Assembly: GCA_050313295.1 (NCBI GenBank)
Contig: JBNPLD010000016.1
Direction: 5' to 3' (one strand)
DNA: 37,451 bases
Origin: S5-A14a sp022766365
Lineage (GTDB): Bacteria > Bacillota > Clostridia > Peptostreptococcales > Anaerovoracaceae
Of this stretch, positions 34,220-37,451 are shown piece after piece. The position numbers and the translations under genes are program-made. Below the pieces are notes generated by a model that made no database searches, was not told where the DNA came from, and saw only the letters and a program-made list of their open reading frames with translations. Every line of letters begins with the position of its first letter. Position 1 is the stretch's first letter.

Positions 34220-35735
34220 TTAATTTCCTCCTGTATTGAATACTTTCCATAACATGGTTACTTTTAATTTCAGAAGAACATTCCATATCGGCAATGGTTC
34301 TGGATATCTTTAAGGTCTTTTGATATGTTCTGGGAGTCAAAATGTGTTTCTCAAAAGCAATCCTCAGAATATCATTACTGTCAGAATCTGTGTTGCAGAA
34401 CGATTCAATTAAACTCCCTTCCATCTGAGAATTGAGTGTGATGTTGTAATTTCTGAATCTTTTTTTCTGAATCTCTCGCGCATTGATTACTATCTCCTTC
34501 ATCTCTGTTGAACTCATTCCTGCACTTCCGGTAAATTCATTGTAGTCAAGATGTTCCATATAAATATGCAAGTCAATTCTCTCCATAATCGGCCCCGAAA
34601 GTTTCCTCATGTAGTTGCTGATTTCTTTAGGAGAACAACTACACTCTCTATATGGATCAGTGTAGTTGCCGCAAGGGCATGGATTGCAGGCTGCAACCAG
34701 AAGAAAATCGGCAGGAAAACTAATATTTCTTCCGATTCTGAATATTGGTACATACTTCTCTTCCAAGGGTAGTCGCAGAGCTTCTATCACATCTCTTTTC
34801 AATTCAGGGAGCTCATCCAGAAACAAAACTCCCTTTGAGGCAAGAGATATCTCTCCGGGGACGGGATTCAAACCACCTCCAATCATACCTGCTCGTGTGA
34901 TAGAATGGTGGGGACGACGAAACGGTCTCTCTGAAATTATAGGTTTATCTTCTTTAAGGAGTCCGGCAACAGAATGCACCATGGTAGCCTCCAAAATTTC
35001 ATCATAATCCATAGAGGGCAATATGTACGGTATTCTCTTTGCCAGCATTGTCTTACCACAGGATGGACTTCCCATCATCATTATTCCGTGTCCACCGGAG
35101 GCTGCAATACAAATACCTCTCTTTGCAACCTCTTGTCCCTTTACCTGGGAAAAATCTAAATTTTCGTGATCATATGTATTGAAAGATGAAATATGACTTG
35201 TATATTTACCTGTGTTGCTATTACCTTCTAGAAACATGATAGCTTCGCTGAGTGTTTTGACGGGTACGATATATGCATCTTTGATTAGTGAAGCTTCTAT
35301 TCTGTTTGAATAAGGAACAACGATTCTTTTTATACCTGCTTCAACTAGGACTTTCACCATAGCCAAAACTCCACTAACCGATTTGACACACCCGTCTAAG
35401 GAAAGTTCCCCAATAAATGCCGTTCTATCCAAATTATCAAGATTACCGCTTATCTGACCACTTATTCTCAATATGCATATGGCCAGAGGCAAATCAAAAT
35501 GTGTTCCCCTCTTCTTAACATCTCCCGGGGACAGACTAACAATAATCTTTCTATCGGGAAATTTAAATCCCGATGAACTTATTGCACCTCTTACTCTTTC
35601 CCTTGATTCCTTCACAGTTGCGTCTATAAGTCCGACTACTTTGAAATAAGGCAGTCCATTAGAAATAAGCCCTTCTATTTCCACACAAGTACCTTCAAGA
35701 CCGGTTATTGCTGCAGTTCTAACCTTGTTAATCAT
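34206..35735 (-). CDS. comM: Mg-chelatase-like AAA+ protein ComM/YifB
   Basis: ComM is a hexameric helicase that promotes branch migration during natural transformation in Gram-negatives; the YifB homologue is widespread in Firmicutes. The 509 residues comprise an N-terminal Lon-like domain (about 1-170; SPGDVKKRGTHFDLPLA), Walker A GSPSCGKT (222-229), Walker B VLFLDELPEL and an arginine-rich RPFRRPHH. A cysteine cluster NPCPCGNY...CSCSP may bind zinc. Its start ATGA overlaps the yraN stop by 4 nt, so translation is coupled. Confidence 0.95.
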   Translation of the reverse strand: MINKVRTAAITGLEGTCVEIEGLISNGLPYFKVVGLIDATVKESRERVRGAISSSGFKFPDRKIIVSLSPGDVKKRGTHFDLPLAICILRISGQISGNLDNLDRTAFIGELSLDGCVKSVSGVLAMVKVLVEAGIKRIVVPYSNRIEASLIKDAYIVPVKTLSEAIMFLEGNSNTGKYTSHISSFNTYDHENLDFSQVKGQEVAKRGICIAASGGHGIMMMGSPSCGKTMLAKRIPYILPSMDYDEILEATMVHSVAGLLKEDKPIISERPFRRPHHSITRAGMIGGGLNPVPGEISLASKGVLFLDELPELKRDVIEALRLPLEEKYVPIFRIGRNISFPADFLLVAACNPCPCGNYTDPYRECSCSPKEISNYMRKLSGPIMERIDLHIYMEHLDYNEFTGSAGMSSTEMKEIVINAREIQKKRFRNYNITLNSQMEGSLIESFCNTDSDSNDILRIAFEKHILTPRTYQKTLKISRTIADMECSSEIKSNHVMESIQYRRKLNEYD

Positions 35736-36067
35736 ATGATACCACCCTTAATATGATTTACATAAATTTCCACAATCTCTATTCTAAATTCTGAGTATTC
35801 CAGCCCTCTGTTATACAAGAAATGTCGAAAACACATCTCCATTCTTTTTCTTTTCAAATTATCGACCGCTTCACATGGCAACCCAAACTCGATCCCGGTT
35901 CTTGTCTTAACCTCTACAATTCTCCATATACCATCCTTGATTGCGACTATGTCAATTTCTCCATGGTTACCCCAACGATAGTTCCTTTCCAAGATATAAT
36001 AGCCTTCCCTTTCAAGTACAAATCCGGCCATCTTCTCACCGATATCTCCAAGAGTTTTGTTATACAT
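35732..36067 (-). CDS. YraN family (UPF0102) endonuclease-like protein
   Basis: This 111-residue protein has the restriction-endonuclease-like core of the YraN/UPF0102 family: GEKMAGFVLEREGYYILERNYR, then GEIDIVAIKDG and RIVEVKTRTG, which carries the D...ExK active-site triad. The cellular role is unknown. It is the first gene of the comM-dprA operon in many bacteria, as here. AAGGAG lies 5 nt before the ATG. It is driven by the promoter at 36118-36146. Confidence 0.92.
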   Translation of the reverse strand: MYNKTLGDIGEKMAGFVLEREGYYILERNYRWGNHGEIDIVAIKDGIWRIVEVKTRTGIEFGLPCEAVDNLKRKRMEMCFRHFLYNRGLEYSEFRIEIVEIYVNHIKGGII

Positions 36068-36106
36068 AAGATCTCCTTAACCGTCACCGGTTCATAATTT
36101 CCATTT

Positions 36107-36137
36107 TATGTAAATTTATTCTAGTTTAATTTACATA
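36107..36137. promoter_or_regulatory. 31-bp palindrome over the yraN-comM-dprA promoter (operator candidate)
   Basis: Perfect 10-nt arms TATGTAAATT and AATTTACATA (36107-36116 and 36128-36137) flank 11 bp that contain the -10 box. One arm fills the -35/-10 spacer and the other covers the predicted start. This is the expected geometry for a dimeric repressor of the operon. The protein is not identified. Confidence 0.6.
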
Positions 36138-36146
36138 TTTTGTCAA
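36118..36146 (-). promoter_or_regulatory. Promoter of the yraN-comM-dprA operon
   Basis: The consensus TTGACA (36146-36141) and TAGAAT (36123-36118) are spaced 17 bp, giving a start near 36111 and a leader of about 44 nt. It is overlapped by the long palindrome at 36107-36137. Confidence 0.8.
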
Positions 36147-36200
36147 CCATTATTTTCCATCAAATGAAGCAATGTCAATTAACCGATATATAGATATTCA

Positions 36201-36245
36201 AAAAAATAAAAAACACCCCCAAACATAAGATTGCTATTTGAGTGT
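36201..36245 (-). terminator. Rho-independent terminator of the downstream Rrf2 gene
   Basis: On the minus strand ACACTC...GGGTGT forms a stem (extended by AAA/TTT around a GG bulge) followed by TTTTTTATTTTTT. An enclosing CCCCC/GGGGG pairing is an alternative fold. It ends the transcript of the Rrf2 gene at 36364 before the yraN promoter. Confidence 0.65.
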
Positions 36246-36363
36246 CTAGCAAACTTTAGCTTAGGGGGAATTTTTAAGTATTCTATCTAAAATAGAACAC
36301 TTCACAGAAAGGCTGAACTGAATTCTCTGATCTTCATCGGTGAAATCACAAACACAAAACTTC

Positions 36364-36774
36364 TCAGAGTTTACTGTTTAAAATAATCTTGTCAAGGGTC
36401 TGGGACTTAAGTTCACATATAATCTGCTGCTTCAGACCGTTATAAAAGTCATGAACATAGGAAATAGGTCTTGTATCACCCCTCGCATCCTTAGCGTTTT
36501 CAGCGATTTCATCAATACCGCATGGACCTTCTAAAAGTAAAACGATGTCATATAGACTGATATCCTCAGGATGCTTACCCAAAAAATACCCTCCTTTTCT
36601 GCCTCTGCGTTTGTCAATCATTCCGGAATCCACAAGAGTATTCATTATCTTGAGGACATACTGCTTAGAAATCCCGCTATTGAAGCTGATTTCTTCGGAA
36701 TTAGCAATATCACTTTTGTTCGCAAGATACAAGAGAATCCTCGTTGCATAGTCTGTAGTCATATTAAGCTTCAT
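36364..36774 (-). CDS. Rrf2 family transcriptional regulator without cluster cysteines
   Basis: This 136-residue winged-helix regulator starts MKLNMTTDYATRILLYLAN and continues ISKQYVLKIMNTLVDSG and GRKGGYFLGKHPEDISLYDIV, typical of IscR/NsrR/RsrR proteins. Aligned without gaps to its neighbour at 36894, the three cysteine positions 90, 97 and 105 are Ile, Ala and Ser. It has only Cys85 and Cys120. It is therefore unlikely to bind an Fe-S cluster in the usual way and may sense something else or act constitutively. AAGGAG lies 7 nt before the ATG. Confidence 0.92.
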   Translation of the reverse strand: MKLNMTTDYATRILLYLANKSDIANSEEISFNSGISKQYVLKIMNTLVDSGMIDKRRGRKGGYFLGKHPEDISLYDIVLLLEGPCGIDEIAENAKDARGDTRPISYVHDFYNGLKQQIICELKSQTLDKIILNSKL

Positions 36775-36813
36775 CTTAAAACTCCTTACTTACGAAAAAT
36801 GTTCTTGCCGCTC

Positions 36814-36860
36814 GTATAAATTACTCAACCCATTATACACTAATATTTTGTCTTTTTAAA
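36814..36860 (-). promoter_or_regulatory. Promoter of the downstream Rrf2 gene with inverted repeat
   Basis: TTTAAA (36860-36855) and a perfect TATAAT (36837-36832) are spaced 17 bp. GTATAA and TTATAC (36814-36819 and 36833-36838, 13 bp apart) form an inverted repeat over the -10 and start region. Rrf2 proteins often control their own genes, so this is a candidate autoregulatory site. Confidence 0.5.
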
Positions 36861-36893
36861 GATATTTTTATATTTTTAAAATAAACCAATTAA

Positions 36894-37322
36894 TTATACA
36901 TTATCTGTCAAGTAATGTTTATTCTCCTCTAACAGCATTTTTACAGTTTTTGACTTCATTTTCTCAGTAATGTCATCTTGCAAACGTGAATAAAAATCCC
37001 TGACAGCACAATTCCCCGATTTACCTGCGCTACAGGAACCGGAATCAGCTATACATTGATTCAACAGCAGATCACCTTGCATCAACGTAACAATATCGTA
37101 GAGGGTAACTTCTTCAGGTTTTTTTGCAAAATAGAAGCCTCCCTTTACTCCGAATTTATGGCCTACAATTCCGGACTTGACCATGGTTTTCATAATCTTT
37201 AATACGTACTGCTTTGTGATTCCGTTTGCTTTTGAAATCTCATCTGAATTAGCTATACCCTTTTTTTGAGCCAAGTACAAAATAATACGAGTAGCGTAGT
37301 CTGTAGTTAGGTTTATCTTCAT
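36894..37322 (-). CDS. Rrf2 family transcriptional regulator, probable Fe-S sensor
   Basis: This 142-residue winged-helix protein has TTDYATRIILYLA, ITKQYVLKIMKTMVKSG and GVKGGFYFAKKPEEVTLYDIV. Cys90, Cys97 and Cys105 (CX6CX7C) are placed as in IscR/NsrR-type proteins that hold a 2Fe-2S or 4Fe-4S cluster and respond to iron, NO or redox state. The upstream GAGG is about 14 nt from the ATG, which is weak. It precedes the paralogue at 36364 by 119 nt, and they probably arose by tandem duplication. Target genes are unknown. Confidence 0.93.
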   Translation of the reverse strand: MKINLTTDYATRIILYLAQKKGIANSDEISKANGITKQYVLKIMKTMVKSGIVGHKFGVKGGFYFAKKPEEVTLYDIVTLMQGDLLLNQCIADSGSCSAGKSGNCAVRDFYSRLQDDITEKMKSKTVKMLLEENKHYLTDNV

Positions 37323-37372
37323 TGCGGTTTTTCATTCCTCTATTAAATGGTTCAAGCTTCACGATTAATCTT

Positions 37373-37381
37373 ATTATATCA
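37373..37381 (-). promoter_or_regulatory. Extended -10 promoter upstream of the Fe-S Rrf2 gene
   Basis: TGATATAAT on the minus strand (37381-37373) combines a TATAAT box with the TGn extension. This can compensate for the lack of a good -35 at 17 bp. The start would be near 37366, about 44 nt before the ATG. The remaining sequence to the window edge is AT-rich with nothing recognised. Confidence 0.5.
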
Positions 37382-37451
37382 TGGCCCATTATCAATAACA
37401 CATTTATTTATAAAATAAATAATTTACGATTAAAAGCGAAAATTAAAGAAT

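Noticed and set aside
1..37451. tRNA, rRNA, CRISPR array, T-box or prophage genes
   Set aside because: I saw no cloverleaf or rRNA sequence, no regularly spaced direct repeats, no T-box GGTGG motif and no phage structural or integrase genes.

Overview
The window looks like chromosomal DNA of a low-GC, Gram-positive, probably anaerobic and host-associated Firmicute (Clostridia/Tissierellia-like). The evidence is: PolC-type replicative polymerase, HslUV, YitT and BMP-lipoprotein families, strong AGGAGG ribosome sites with TTG/GTG starts, TTGACA/TATAAT promoters, and a YSIRK-type signal on a surface protein. I cannot name the genus. Every gene except pyruvate kinase is on the minus strand.

Layout from left to right. 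Positions 1-2730 hold the N-terminal 910 codons of a large wall-anchored-type surface protein that runs off the left edge. Positions 2731-4248 are a 1.5 kb AT-rich region with decayed reading frames, a promoter with paired 16-bp palindromes, and a pseudoknot/hairpin element that may be an IS605-type end. Then come a YeiH-family exporter (4567-5640), pyruvate kinase on the plus strand (5813-7237), a LysE-type exporter, a YbaK-type aminoacyl-tRNA deacylase and a two-gene ABC-2 exporter (7363-11122), thioredoxin reductase, a BMP-family substrate-binding lipoprotein, a CoA-type Nudix hydrolase and a small P-loop protein (11418-14894). After a 725-bp non-coding gap follows the pyrH-frr-uppS-cdsA-dxr-rseP-ispG-polC operon (transcribed from about 25784 down to 15638). 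Upstream of that are YitT, YigZ, HflX, HslU, HslV, TopA, DprA, ComM/YifB and YraN (25864-36067), and two tandem Rrf2 regulators close the window.

The right half is the familiar Firmicutes housekeeping neighbourhood (yraN-comM-dprA-topA-hslVU ... pyrH-frr-uppS-cdsA-dxr-rseP-ispG-polC). Here codY, rpsB-tsf and proS are missing from their usual places, and hflX, yigZ and yitT sit in the gap. Functionally the operon links UMP phosphorylation, ribosome recycling, undecaprenyl and phospholipid precursors, the MEP isoprenoid pathway (dxr, ispG), intramembrane proteolysis and chromosome replication.

The most notable observation is that PolC lacks the DnaQ-like proofreading exonuclease normally inserted in its PHP domain. 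The two PHP halves are joined by a short linker, and all nine canonical PHP metal-ligand positions appear intact, so the PHP domain is a candidate replacement proofreader. Other points of interest are a tandem Rrf2 pair in which one copy has lost exactly its three cysteines, a long palindrome over the promoter of the yraN-comM-dprA competence genes, and the regulatory/relic region at 2731-4248.
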